Source: Pusillimonas sp044464525 (GTDB lineage: Bacteria > Pseudomonadota > Gammaproteobacteria > Burkholderiales > Burkholderiaceae_B). Taken from it: a stretch of DNA of 64,000 nucleotides. The DNA is taken from the NCBI RefSeq assembly GCF_044464525.1, contig NZ_JBIQLE010000016.1, positions 27,480-91,479 of the forward strand, in the 5' to 3' direction. The number at the start of each line of letters is the position of its first letter. The stretch's first letter is position 1. The position numbers and the translations under genes were made by a program. The notes below the pieces were generated by a model, which was not told where the DNA came from, ran no database searches, and saw nothing but the letters and a program-made list of their open reading frames with translations. Shown here piece by piece: positions 34,380 through 41,477 of this stretch.

Positions 34380-35844
34380 GCATAACGACGTGCTGCGCCT
34401 GGCGGTGGTGGGTCACACCAATACCGGCAAGACCTCATTGCTGCGCACGCTTACACGCAACCCCGATTTTGGGCGCGTCGAAGACAATCCCGGAACGACA
34501 CGGCACGTCGAAGGAGCGCGACTGCCATTGGCCGGCAAGCAGGCAGTCGAGCTATACGACACGCCCGGCATGGAAGACGGTATGGGCCTGCTCGATTACC
34601 TCGATCAGTTATGCCCCCCGGCCCAACGAAAAGACGGTCCCGACCGTATTCGGGTCTTCCTCGACTCCCCTGAAAGCGCGGGACGCTACGAACAAGAAGC
34701 TCGCGTGCTGCGCAAACTGCTCGAATGTGACGCGGGCCTGTACGTGATTGACGTCCGTGACCCGGTGCTGGGCAAGCATCGCGATGAGCTCACCGCCCTG
34801 GCTCTTTGCGGCCGGCCCTTGCTGCCGGTATTGAATTTCCTGCACAGCCCCCGCCAGCGCACCGAGGAATGGCGCAGCGCCCTGTCTCGCCTGGGTTTGC
34901 ATGCGGCGGTAGAGTTCGATTCGGTGGCGCCGCCCCTGGACGGCGAAACCCGGCTCTATGACAAGCTGGCATTGATGCTGGATTCTCATGCCGGCCTGCT
35001 GCAGGCCCTGAAGCAAGACATACTTGAACAACAGACTTTGCGCCGCGAAGACGCCTTGCGCATGGTGGCCGAACTACTCATCGACACGGCGGCCCTACGT
35101 CTCTCGAGCAAGCCCGATCAGGCCAGCGTTGAAGCCGCCGGTGAACGGCTTCGCGAACAGGTACGCCAACGCGAATCCGTTTGCGTACGCGACCTGCTGC
35201 GCCGCTACAATTTCCGCCAGGACGATTTCACACAGCATTCCCTGCCCTTGCAGGGAGAGCGATGGAGCATGGATTTATTCCATCCCCAAGCGCTCAAGGA
35301 CATGGGCGTGCACGTAGGCAAAGGCATGGCGGCCGGCGCCATGGCCGGCGTCACCGTCGATCTGTTCACGGCCGGGCTCAGCCTGGGCGCGGCAGCGCTG
35401 ACGGGCGCCATTGCGGGCGGTCTTTGGCAGGGCGCAAACCGTCTGGGAAAACGGGTCATGGGACGTGTGCAAGGCTATCGCGAAATCACCGTTGACGATG
35501 CCGTGTTGCGTCTGCTGGCGCTGCGCCAGCTTGCCTTGGTGCAAGCGCTGCAGCATCGCGGCCATGCCGCGTTCACACCCATTGTCCTTGGCGAGGCCGA
35601 TCGGCCCGTCGGTACGGAAACCGAAGCAAGGCTTCCAAGCGATACGGCGACCCGTGTTGAAGCAGACACCAGCTTTTCGGTTGACACTCCCGCCGGTGTT
35701 GCGTTGCGCTCCGGCAAGTTGCCCGAGGCGCTCGCCGAAGCTCGCAGCCAGCCGGGATGGTCCACGCTTGCCCACGACTATGTTGAAGGAAACTCACGAC
35801 GCGAGGAGGTGGTTCGAGGCCTGGCTTACTGGCTTGGGCACTGA
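34363..35844 (+). CDS. DUF3482 domain GTPase
   Basis: 493 residues from ATG at 34363 (MPKLAKHNDV), with GGAG upstream; an earlier GTG or ATG would intrude further into the previous gene. The N-terminal Era/TrmE-like G domain shows G1 GHTNTGKTS, a G2-region NPGTTRHVEG and G3 DTPGMEDG. A DUF3482 region follows, with the glycine/alanine-rich hydrophobic segment GKGMAAGAMAGVTVDLFTAG (about 330-375) that may insert in membrane. It probably cooperates with the overlapping DUF2868 gene. Confidence 0.87.
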   Translation: MPKLAKHNDVLRLAVVGHTNTGKTSLLRTLTRNPDFGRVEDNPGTTRHVEGARLPLAGKQAVELYDTPGMEDGMGLLDYLDQLCPPAQRKDGPDRIRVFLDSPESAGRYEQEARVLRKLLECDAGLYVIDVRDPVLGKHRDELTALALCGRPLLPVLNFLHSPRQRTEEWRSALSRLGLHAAVEFDSVAPPLDGETRLYDKLALMLDSHAGLLQALKQDILEQQTLRREDALRMVAELLIDTAALRLSSKPDQASVEAAGERLREQVRQRESVCVRDLLRRYNFRQDDFTQHSLPLQGERWSMDLFHPQALKDMGVHVGKGMAAGAMAGVTVDLFTAGLSLGAAALTGAIAGGLWQGANRLGKRVMGRVQGYREITVDDAVLRLLALRQLALVQALQHRGHAAFTPIVLGEADRPVGTETEARLPSDTATRVEADTSFSVDTPAGVALRSGKLPEALAEARSQPGWSTLAHDYVEGNSRREEVVRGLAYWLGH

Positions 35845-35850
35845 TTTATT

Positions 35851-35867
35851 TAGCGCTCACTATGTAG
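35851..35867. promoter_or_regulatory. Operator-like half-sites upstream of first TetR gene
   Basis: TAGCGCTCACTATGTAG shares TAGCGCTyACTA with the first palindrome upstream of the hnr operon (TAGCGCTTACTACA at 43148-43161). It lies 18 bases before the TetR start, a good place for autoregulation. Confidence 0.4.
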
Positions 35868-35884
35868 ATGTGTAATATATGGTT

Positions 35885-36589
35885 ATGAGCACCAAAGACG
35901 ACAACACGCAAAGCGCCAAAACCGCCGCCGACAGCGCAATTGAAAGTCCGTCTCCGGCAAAGCGCGCACCGCGCCCAAGATCGGCCAAGACCACGCGCGA
36001 GAACATCTTGCGGGCCGCGAAGAAAATCTTTTCAAAAGATGGGTACGACGGCGCCCGCGTCGACAAGATTTCCAAGGCCGCCAAATCGTACGACAGCCTG
36101 ATCTACTACTATTTCGGGAGCAAGGAAAAACTCTTTGTCGAAGTGCTGGAAGGCGCCTACAAAGATATGTTCGAAGCCGAAAAGAACCTTGAGCTCGACC
36201 TTGAAGACCCGGTGGGTTCGCTGCGCAAGATCATCGAATTTCCTTTTCGCTACTACCTCGCCAACCCTGAAATCATCACCTTGCTCGGAACCGAGAACTT
36301 GCAGAAGGGCAAGCACATAGGCAAAACGCGCGCAACTGATCAATACGCGCTTCCCGCCATTGCCATCCTGGAGGACGTCGTTCGCAAGGGCGTCGAACAA
36401 GGCCATTTCCGCACAGGCATCGACTGCCGCAAGCTATATATGGCCATGACGGCGCTCGGGTATTTTTACGTGTCCAACCGTTATACGTTTTCGGCCTTCA
36501 TGAACACCGACCTGATGGACGCGGACAAAATAGACGGCTGGGCCGGCTACATCAGCAAGCTGCTTCTGGATTCGGTATTAAAAAAATAG
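35885..36589 (+). CDS. TetR-family regulator flanking the reductive pyridine cluster (paralogue 1)
   Basis: 234 residues from ATG at 35885 (an ATG six bases earlier is possible; neither has a clear ribosome site). A basic, low-complexity N-terminal tail precedes the HTH (about 38-85) with ENILRAAKKIFSKDGYDGAR and SLIYYYFGSKEKLFVEVLE. The C-terminal domain ALGYFYVSNRYTFSAFMN aligns closely with ALGYFYLSNHYTLSVFLN of the TetR at 43252-44001, so the two are paralogues bracketing the operon. It is convergent with the CoA-transferase gene, only four bases apart. Confidence 0.9.
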   Translation: MSTKDDNTQSAKTAADSAIESPSPAKRAPRPRSAKTTRENILRAAKKIFSKDGYDGARVDKISKAAKSYDSLIYYYFGSKEKLFVEVLEGAYKDMFEAEKNLELDLEDPVGSLRKIIEFPFRYYLANPEIITLLGTENLQKGKHIGKTRATDQYALPAIAILEDVVRKGVEQGHFRTGIDCRKLYMAMTALGYFYVSNRYTFSAFMNTDLMDADKIDGWAGYISKLLLDSVLKK

Positions 36590-36593
36590 CGCC

Positions 36594-37811
36594 TCAAATC
36601 GCATTGAGCTCACGCAGTTCCGCCACCCGCGCCCCATCCAGGCCCAGCTCTGCCAGCACCGCCTCGGTGTCCTGACCCAGCTCGGGCGGGGCCGACGCAT
36701 ACTGCACCGGCGTGTCGGAAAACCGCATTGGGCTGGCCACTGTGCCGACCTTGCCGTACCGGGCCGAATCGATGTCGACCCTGACACCCCGCGCCTTGAT
36801 ATGTTCGTCGTCGAACACCCGGTCGACCGTGTTGATGGGGCCGCAAGGAAAGCCATGCGCCGTGGCAAGTTCGCACCACTGATCTATGGTCTTGGATTGG
36901 ATGCGTTCCTGCAGCAGCGGGATAAGCGCGTCGCGGTTATGCACACGCTGCGAATTATTGACAAAACGGGGGTCGCCGGCCAATTCGTCGCAACCCGCCG
37001 CCTGGCAAAAGTTGGCAAACTGGGTGTCATTGCCAATGGCCAGCATGACATGGCCGTCAGAGCAGGCGAAGGGCTGGTAAGGCACGATGGAAGGATGGGC
37101 GCTTCCGAGCCGGCCCGGAACCTGGTCGCCGATCAAGAAATTGCTTGCCTGGTTGGCCAAGGTGGCCACCTGCACATCAAGCAGGGAAACATCGATGTAC
37201 TGGCCCTTGCCGCTGCGTCCGCGATGATGAAGCGCGGCCAGAATGGCCGACGTGGCGTATAGGCCTGTAAGAATATCCACCACCGCCACGCCGACCTTCT
37301 GAGGGCCGCCGCCGGTTACGTCGTCAGACTCACCGGTGATGCTCATCAGCCCGCCCATTGCCTGAATCAGCGCATCGTAGCCGGGGCGCTTTGCGTAAGG
37401 GCCAGTCTGGCCGAAGCCCGTAATCGAACAATAGATCAGGCGGGGGTTGATTTGCGACAGTGTTTCGTAGTCGAGCCCGTACTTCTTCAGCCCGCCCACC
37501 TTGTAGTTCTCGACCAGGATGTCGGCTTTCTTGACCAGCTCCAGCAGCACGGCGCGACCTGCTTCGACGGTAAAGTCGAGCGTGATTGATCGCTTGCCGC
37601 GATTACAGCAAAAAAAGTAAGCGGCATCGCCTGCAACGCCGTCTTTGTCGGTGGCAAACGGAGGCCCCCAACGCCGAGTGTCGTCGCCGGTGCCGGGACG
37701 CTCGACCTTGATAACATCCGCGCCCAAGTCCGCCAGATTCTGTGTGGACCAGGGCCCCGCCAGAATACGCGACAAATCCAATACCACGATGCCCTGCAAT
37801 GCTGCTGTCAT
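36594..37811 (-). CDS. Family III CoA transferase (CaiB/BaiF), candidate glutarate CoA-transferase
   Basis: 405 residues. Family signatures: VLDLSRILAGPWSTQNLADLGADVIKVE begins the fold, FFCCNRGKRSITLD follows, and the catalytic Asp is D146 in KRPGYDALIQA. The family moves CoA between carboxylic acids through an aspartyl-CoA thioester. Mitochondrial SUGCT-type glutarate CoA-transferases belong here, which fits glutarate as the end product of the reductive route encoded upstream (inference). It is the last gene of the six-gene operon, 19 bases after the enamidase gene. Confidence 0.88.
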   Translation of the reverse strand: MTAALQGIVVLDLSRILAGPWSTQNLADLGADVIKVERPGTGDDTRRWGPPFATDKDGVAGDAAYFFCCNRGKRSITLDFTVEAGRAVLLELVKKADILVENYKVGGLKKYGLDYETLSQINPRLIYCSITGFGQTGPYAKRPGYDALIQAMGGLMSITGESDDVTGGGPQKVGVAVVDILTGLYATSAILAALHHRGRSGKGQYIDVSLLDVQVATLANQASNFLIGDQVPGRLGSAHPSIVPYQPFACSDGHVMLAIGNDTQFANFCQAAGCDELAGDPRFVNNSQRVHNRDALIPLLQERIQSKTIDQWCELATAHGFPCGPINTVDRVFDDEHIKARGVRVDIDSARYGKVGTVASPMRFSDTPVQYASAPPELGQDTEAVLAELGLDGARVAELRELNAI

Positions 37812-37830
37812 GCTGGAAGCCTACCTCTGT

Positions 37831-39024
37831 TTAATGCCGCTCGATGATCGGAAGCTCGGTGGCCGGCGGCGTATTGCGGCTGCGCTGGCAGCGCACGATG
37901 CCGTCGATGATAACCATGCCGATACCCGGCAGGTCGCCAAGTTGCACGCTTTCAAGCAGTGTGGATGCAGCCGTATGCTGGGCGCGATCCATGATGACGA
38001 AATCCGCGGCTCGCCCCACCTCGATCAGGCCACAATCAAGATCGCGCATGCGAGCGGTATTGCCGGTGGCGAAACAGAAGGCGATTTCAGCTGGAATGTC
38101 AGCAAGGCTCGAAAGCTGAGAAACCATGCGCAGTATACCCAGAGGCTGGACACCCGACCCGGCCGGCCCGTCGGTGCCAAGAATGACGCGATGCAGACAC
38201 TTCAGCTCATGCGCGTGGCGGGCGGTAAGGATGGCAATGCGCTCGTTGCCGTTGTGAACGATCTCTATGCCTCGGGTCGACCGCTCGCATAGCTCACATA
38301 CATGCTTGTACGGCAAGGCGGTATGCCCGCCGTTGATATGTCCGATGATGTCGGCGTCGGCTTCCAGGACAACGTCTTTATCAATCAGGCCCGACCCCGG
38401 AATTGACGGCCCGCCGGTATGGATGGTGCTTTGGATGCCGTACTTGCGCGCCCACTCGACCATCTGGCGCGCCTCGTCTCCTGCCTTGACGCTTCCCAGC
38501 CCAATCTCGCCCAGCAATTTCACACCCGCGTCGGCGAGATCTTTGAAATCTGATTCGACCATGCCTTTCTCGATGACGGGGGCGCCCGCCAACACCTTGA
38601 CCCCGCCCGGCCGAGCGTTTTCATAGGCACGCTGCGAGGTGATGGCCAGCGCCTTGAGACCCACGATATCTTTGGGCCGGCCGGGGTAATGCACTTCACC
38701 CGCCGATATCATCGTGGTGACACCGCCATTGAGCGACGAGTCGATCCAGCCCAGTTGCCCCTGGCGCGGGGTCCAATCACCGGCGACCGGATGCACGTGG
38801 GAGTCGATCAGGCCAGGGCTAAGCGTGGTGCCGCGGCAATCGATGACGGTATCGGCCCCTTCGACATCGCAGTCGGCATACTTGCCCACGACCGAGATGC
38901 GGCCATCGTCAACCATAATGGTGTCGGCGTCGAGAATGGGGTTGTCCAGGTCGCCGGACAACAACAAACCGATATTCTTGATGACGACCTTTCCTGACTT
39001 CTCTGCTGCGGCGGCAGTGGCCAT
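37831..39024 (-). CDS. ena: Enamidase-like amidohydrolase (1,4,5,6-tetrahydro-6-oxonicotinate hydrolysis)
   Basis: 397 residues from ATG at 39024, with AAGGAGAG upstream; Eubacterium barkeri enamidase has about 385. Binuclear metal ligands: H76 and H78 (DSHVHPVAGD), bridging E173 (LLGEIGLGSVK), H202 (STIHTGGPSIPG), H229 (IIGHINGGH) and an Asp in LGTDGPAGSG. The blocks GGVTTMISAG, HYPGRPKD, NARPGGVKV and RSRNTPPA follow E. barkeri Ena almost word for word as I recall it. Ena releases ammonia and gives 2-formylglutarate. It lies three genes below the reductase that makes its substrate, in the same operon. Confidence 0.87.
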   Translation of the reverse strand: MATAAAAEKSGKVVIKNIGLLLSGDLDNPILDADTIMVDDGRISVVGKYADCDVEGADTVIDCRGTTLSPGLIDSHVHPVAGDWTPRQGQLGWIDSSLNGGVTTMISAGEVHYPGRPKDIVGLKALAITSQRAYENARPGGVKVLAGAPVIEKGMVESDFKDLADAGVKLLGEIGLGSVKAGDEARQMVEWARKYGIQSTIHTGGPSIPGSGLIDKDVVLEADADIIGHINGGHTALPYKHVCELCERSTRGIEIVHNGNERIAILTARHAHELKCLHRVILGTDGPAGSGVQPLGILRMVSQLSSLADIPAEIAFCFATGNTARMRDLDCGLIEVGRAADFVIMDRAQHTAASTLLESVQLGDLPGIGMVIIDGIVRCQRSRNTPPATELPIIERH

Positions 39025-39072
39025 GATGCTCTCCTTGGTGTCTGAAAATTCTCTAAGCTGCGACGCCCACCC

Positions 39073-39122
39073 GCCTGCATCCACGGCCCCTGGCCCTGTG
39101 GCTGAACCGTGCAGATGCAGGC
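39073..39122 (-). other. Intra-operon hairpin between DUF1185 and enamidase genes
   Basis: GCCTGCAT pairs with ATGCAGGC (8 bases) and the adjoining CACGG with CCGTG (5 bases), separated by a small internal loop and a 20-base terminal loop. It starts eight bases past the DUF1185 stop codon. No T-run follows on the minus strand; mRNA processing or differential stability is likely. Confidence 0.5.
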
Positions 39123-39129
39123 ATGGGGG

Positions 39130-39714
39130 TTAGCGCAAGCCGTCCTCGCCCTTGACTTCGGATACCTGCAATCCGCCCACCCTGGGCAGGGGCCGCCCCG
39201 AATCGGTTACCGCGACGGCCACCACAATTTCGTTGGCACGGGGCGCATCCGAGACACGCGCCTCTATCGCATCGAAGTGGCTGCGAACGAAAGCGGCATC
39301 CTTGTGGCCCAGCGGCACGTCAATGGCGGAACCGATTCCACCCATCTTCTTGGATGAAGGGACCAGGGCCGCGCCCTTCTGCACAGCTTTTCGCAACGGC
39401 GCACCCAGCTTGGGATGAAGGATGGCGGCGGCATGCTCGAGCTCGCCCGACTCGCCCACGATGGCGGCCTTACCGTAGCTTTCAGCCTGATCCGGCTGTA
39501 TGCCCAGCGCCTTGACACATTGTTCGCCCAGCACCCCGCCCAGTTCCTCGCCGATGGCGATGAGTTCGTCCAGGTTGTCGGAATAGCGTCCGGCGTATGG
39601 GTTCTCGATAACGGCCATGGCGACCGCACGGCGCGTGGCCGGCTCGATCTGCTTGCCCATTTCGACTCGGGTCTCGTCAACGACCACCACCATTTTGCGT
39701 ATCTTTGCTGACAT
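39130..39714 (-). CDS. DUF1185 ('amino acid synthesis' family) protein, copy B
   Basis: 194 residues from ATG at 39714 with AGGAG upstream. DUF1185/PF06684 blocks: AVIENPYAGRY, ESYGKAAIVGESGELEHAAAILHP, LVPSSKKMGGIGSAIDVPLGHKDAAFVRSHFDA. It shares these with the gene next upstream (AVLKNPYAGRYEEN, ESYGKGSIVGGAGELEHG, VPSTKKVGGPGTKLDVPLTH), so the two are tandem paralogues. I recall a solved Bordetella structure with a chorismate-mutase-like fold and no assigned reaction. The operon suggests a role in converting a ring-derived acid. Confidence 0.87.
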   Translation of the reverse strand: MSAKIRKMVVVVDETRVEMGKQIEPATRRAVAMAVIENPYAGRYSDNLDELIAIGEELGGVLGEQCVKALGIQPDQAESYGKAAIVGESGELEHAAAILHPKLGAPLRKAVQKGAALVPSSKKMGGIGSAIDVPLGHKDAAFVRSHFDAIEARVSDAPRANEIVVAVAVTDSGRPLPRVGGLQVSEVKGEDGLR

Positions 39715-39755
39715 GTTTTTCTCCTGATCCACTTTTGTATCGCTGTTTCCATGAG

Positions 39756-39787
39756 GCCCGCTCGTGCGACACAATCGGCGCGCGGGC
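39756..39787 (-). other. Intra-operon inverted repeat between the two DUF1185 genes
   Basis: GCCCGC and GCGGGC are separated by 20 bases, 26 bases after the stop codon of copy A. It is weaker than the next hairpin downstream but sits at a similar place relative to the preceding stop codon. Confidence 0.3.
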
Positions 39788-39813
39788 AAGATTGGGGCGC
39801 CTTGGGCCGGCGC

Positions 39814-40467
39814 TTAGCGCAGGCCGTCGTACTTGCTTATCTGCTCGGGCCGCAAGCCCCCGACGCGTTGATGTATGCGCTCGCCCGTTGCCATCACCAG
39901 AATGAAGACAAGCTCATCCGCGGCCGGGGCGCCCGGCACGTAGACTTCCATGGCGTCAAAATGGCCACGCACATAGCTGGCGGTTACGTGGGTAAGCGGG
40001 ACGTCAAGTTTCGTGCCCGGGCCACCCACTTTCTTGGTTGAGGGCACAATGGACAGCGCGCGTCCCATCTCGAGCCCCTTGGGTACAGAGCCCTGGCCCT
40101 GCTTATAGGCGGAGCGGTCTCCCTTCCATCCCAAAAGCTCGCGCATGGCGTAGCCGCCGGGCACATGCCATAAGACGCCATGCTCGAGCTCGCCGGCGCC
40201 ACCCACGATCGACCCCTTGCCGTAGCTTTCGATGTCATCGGGCTGCACGTCCATGGCCGCCACCAGTCGCTGGGCCATGTCCAGCCCCACCTCGTTAAGC
40301 TGCTCCATCATGGGCAAGATGTTTTCTTCGTAGCGGCCGGCGTAGGGGTTTTTAAGAACAGCAGCGACAGCGCCGCGAATAAGGGGCTGCTTTCCGGCCG
40401 GACCGAACTCGTGGAATATGGTTTCCACCTCGGTGGCGATCCGACGTACTTGTATCAAATCAGACAT
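39814..40467 (-). CDS. DUF1185 ('amino acid synthesis' family) protein, copy A
   Basis: 217 residues from ATG at 40467 (MSDLIQVRR), with AAGGAAAG upstream; it overlaps the end of the UPF0280 gene by eight bases. Same family blocks as copy B but about 20 residues longer, with an insert (YAMRELLGWKGDRSAYKQGQ region) before VPSTKKVGGPG. The C-terminal residues of A and B are alike: RVGGLRPEQISKYDGLR and RVGGLQVSEVKGEDGLR. Two copies may form a heteromer; the reaction is unknown. Confidence 0.87.
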   Translation of the reverse strand: MSDLIQVRRIATEVETIFHEFGPAGKQPLIRGAVAAVLKNPYAGRYEENILPMMEQLNEVGLDMAQRLVAAMDVQPDDIESYGKGSIVGGAGELEHGVLWHVPGGYAMRELLGWKGDRSAYKQGQGSVPKGLEMGRALSIVPSTKKVGGPGTKLDVPLTHVTASYVRGHFDAMEVYVPGAPAADELVFILVMATGERIHQRVGGLRPEQISKYDGLR

Positions 40468-41455
40468 GGCTTTCCTTTTGAACTTTGCTTTGGGCAGGCG
40501 CCTGGCGTCCTGCAATGGCTTCGATATCAAGGCGCGGAGTTTCGCCCGCCTGCCTAGGGTTGTTCTGTTCGCCCACTACTCGTACCGAGCCTTGCAACAT
40601 CAACACGGCTGTGTGGATCAAGCCCTGTCCATGCAAACGCCGGGCAAAGGCGGCGCCGGAATCAAGCGCCGCGTCGATGGATGACTGGGGCAGCGGCCCC
40701 ACATCCACCGTGACCAAGCGCGAGCCCAGGTCGGTGTCGTCCTTTATCGTGTCGGCCGGGGCGCGACGCACGGCGTTGTGGTCGGCATAAACCTCGTTCG
40801 CAATCAAGGTGGCGGCAACATCGGCCCGCGCCGCAACGCCGGCCAACACCGTGACGCTGTCGGCAATACCCATGCTGAAGCTGCGGCCCCGCCAGCCACT
40901 GGTGGCGATTCCCCGTATCGGCATTTGGGCCGAGATCATAAATGCGCCGTCTAGGTCGACGGGCTTGCCCTGATAGCGGCCAAGATCAGAGAACATGCCA
41001 ACCCGGTAGCTTTGGCCCGGGCCAATATGTAGCGCAATATCGCCCCCATTATTGACATAGGCCCGCCGGACCCCCGCCTGACCGGAAAAAAACCCGATGA
41101 GATCGTCGGCCACAGACCCGGCAACCGCTGCCATGGGTGTGACGAATGTCTGCAAGGCATAGGGTTCGCAGGCAGCGAACATGCGTGCGGCCACAGGCCC
41201 CTGGGTGCGCGCATTCAGGGTGGCCTGGCCGCGCAACAAGGGAAGCTCGCCGACGAGTTCGGGCAATATTTGCGTGAACCGTTCCCACGCGCCCGACAGG
41301 GCCGCCTGGACGCTTTCTGGATCGCCTTCGGCGCCAATGATGAGATCGATGGGGCCATGCTGGAAATGCCAGCGCCCATCGTCCAACAAGGCGCGCGAGG
41401 CGCCGGAAGGATGGACGATGGGCTCAGTGGGCGCCACAGGCGTGATCCGGCTCAT
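40460..41455 (-). CDS. UPF0280 family protein (ApbE superfamily)
   Basis: 331 residues from ATG at 41455 (MSRITPVAPTEP); the frame extends 43 residues upstream into the reductase gene without domain content. UPF0280 (COG2122) blocks: GPIDLIIGAEG, TPMAAVAGSVADDLIGFF, RRAYVNNGGDIALHI, TSGWRGRSFSMGIADSVTVLA. NGGDIAL and a Ser/Gly-rich loop echo the ApbE flavin-transferase fold. E. barkeri 6-hydroxynicotinate reductase carries covalent flavin, so a flavin-attachment role for this immediate neighbour is a reasonable hypothesis, not established. Confidence 0.85.
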   Translation of the reverse strand: MSRITPVAPTEPIVHPSGASRALLDDGRWHFQHGPIDLIIGAEGDPESVQAALSGAWERFTQILPELVGELPLLRGQATLNARTQGPVAARMFAACEPYALQTFVTPMAAVAGSVADDLIGFFSGQAGVRRAYVNNGGDIALHIGPGQSYRVGMFSDLGRYQGKPVDLDGAFMISAQMPIRGIATSGWRGRSFSMGIADSVTVLAGVAARADVAATLIANEVYADHNAVRRAPADTIKDDTDLGSRLVTVDVGPLPQSSIDAALDSGAAFARRLHGQGLIHTAVLMLQGSVRVVGEQNNPRQAGETPRLDIEAIAGRQAPAQSKVQKESHV

Positions 41456-41477
41456 GAGGCTGCCTTGAACGCCGACC

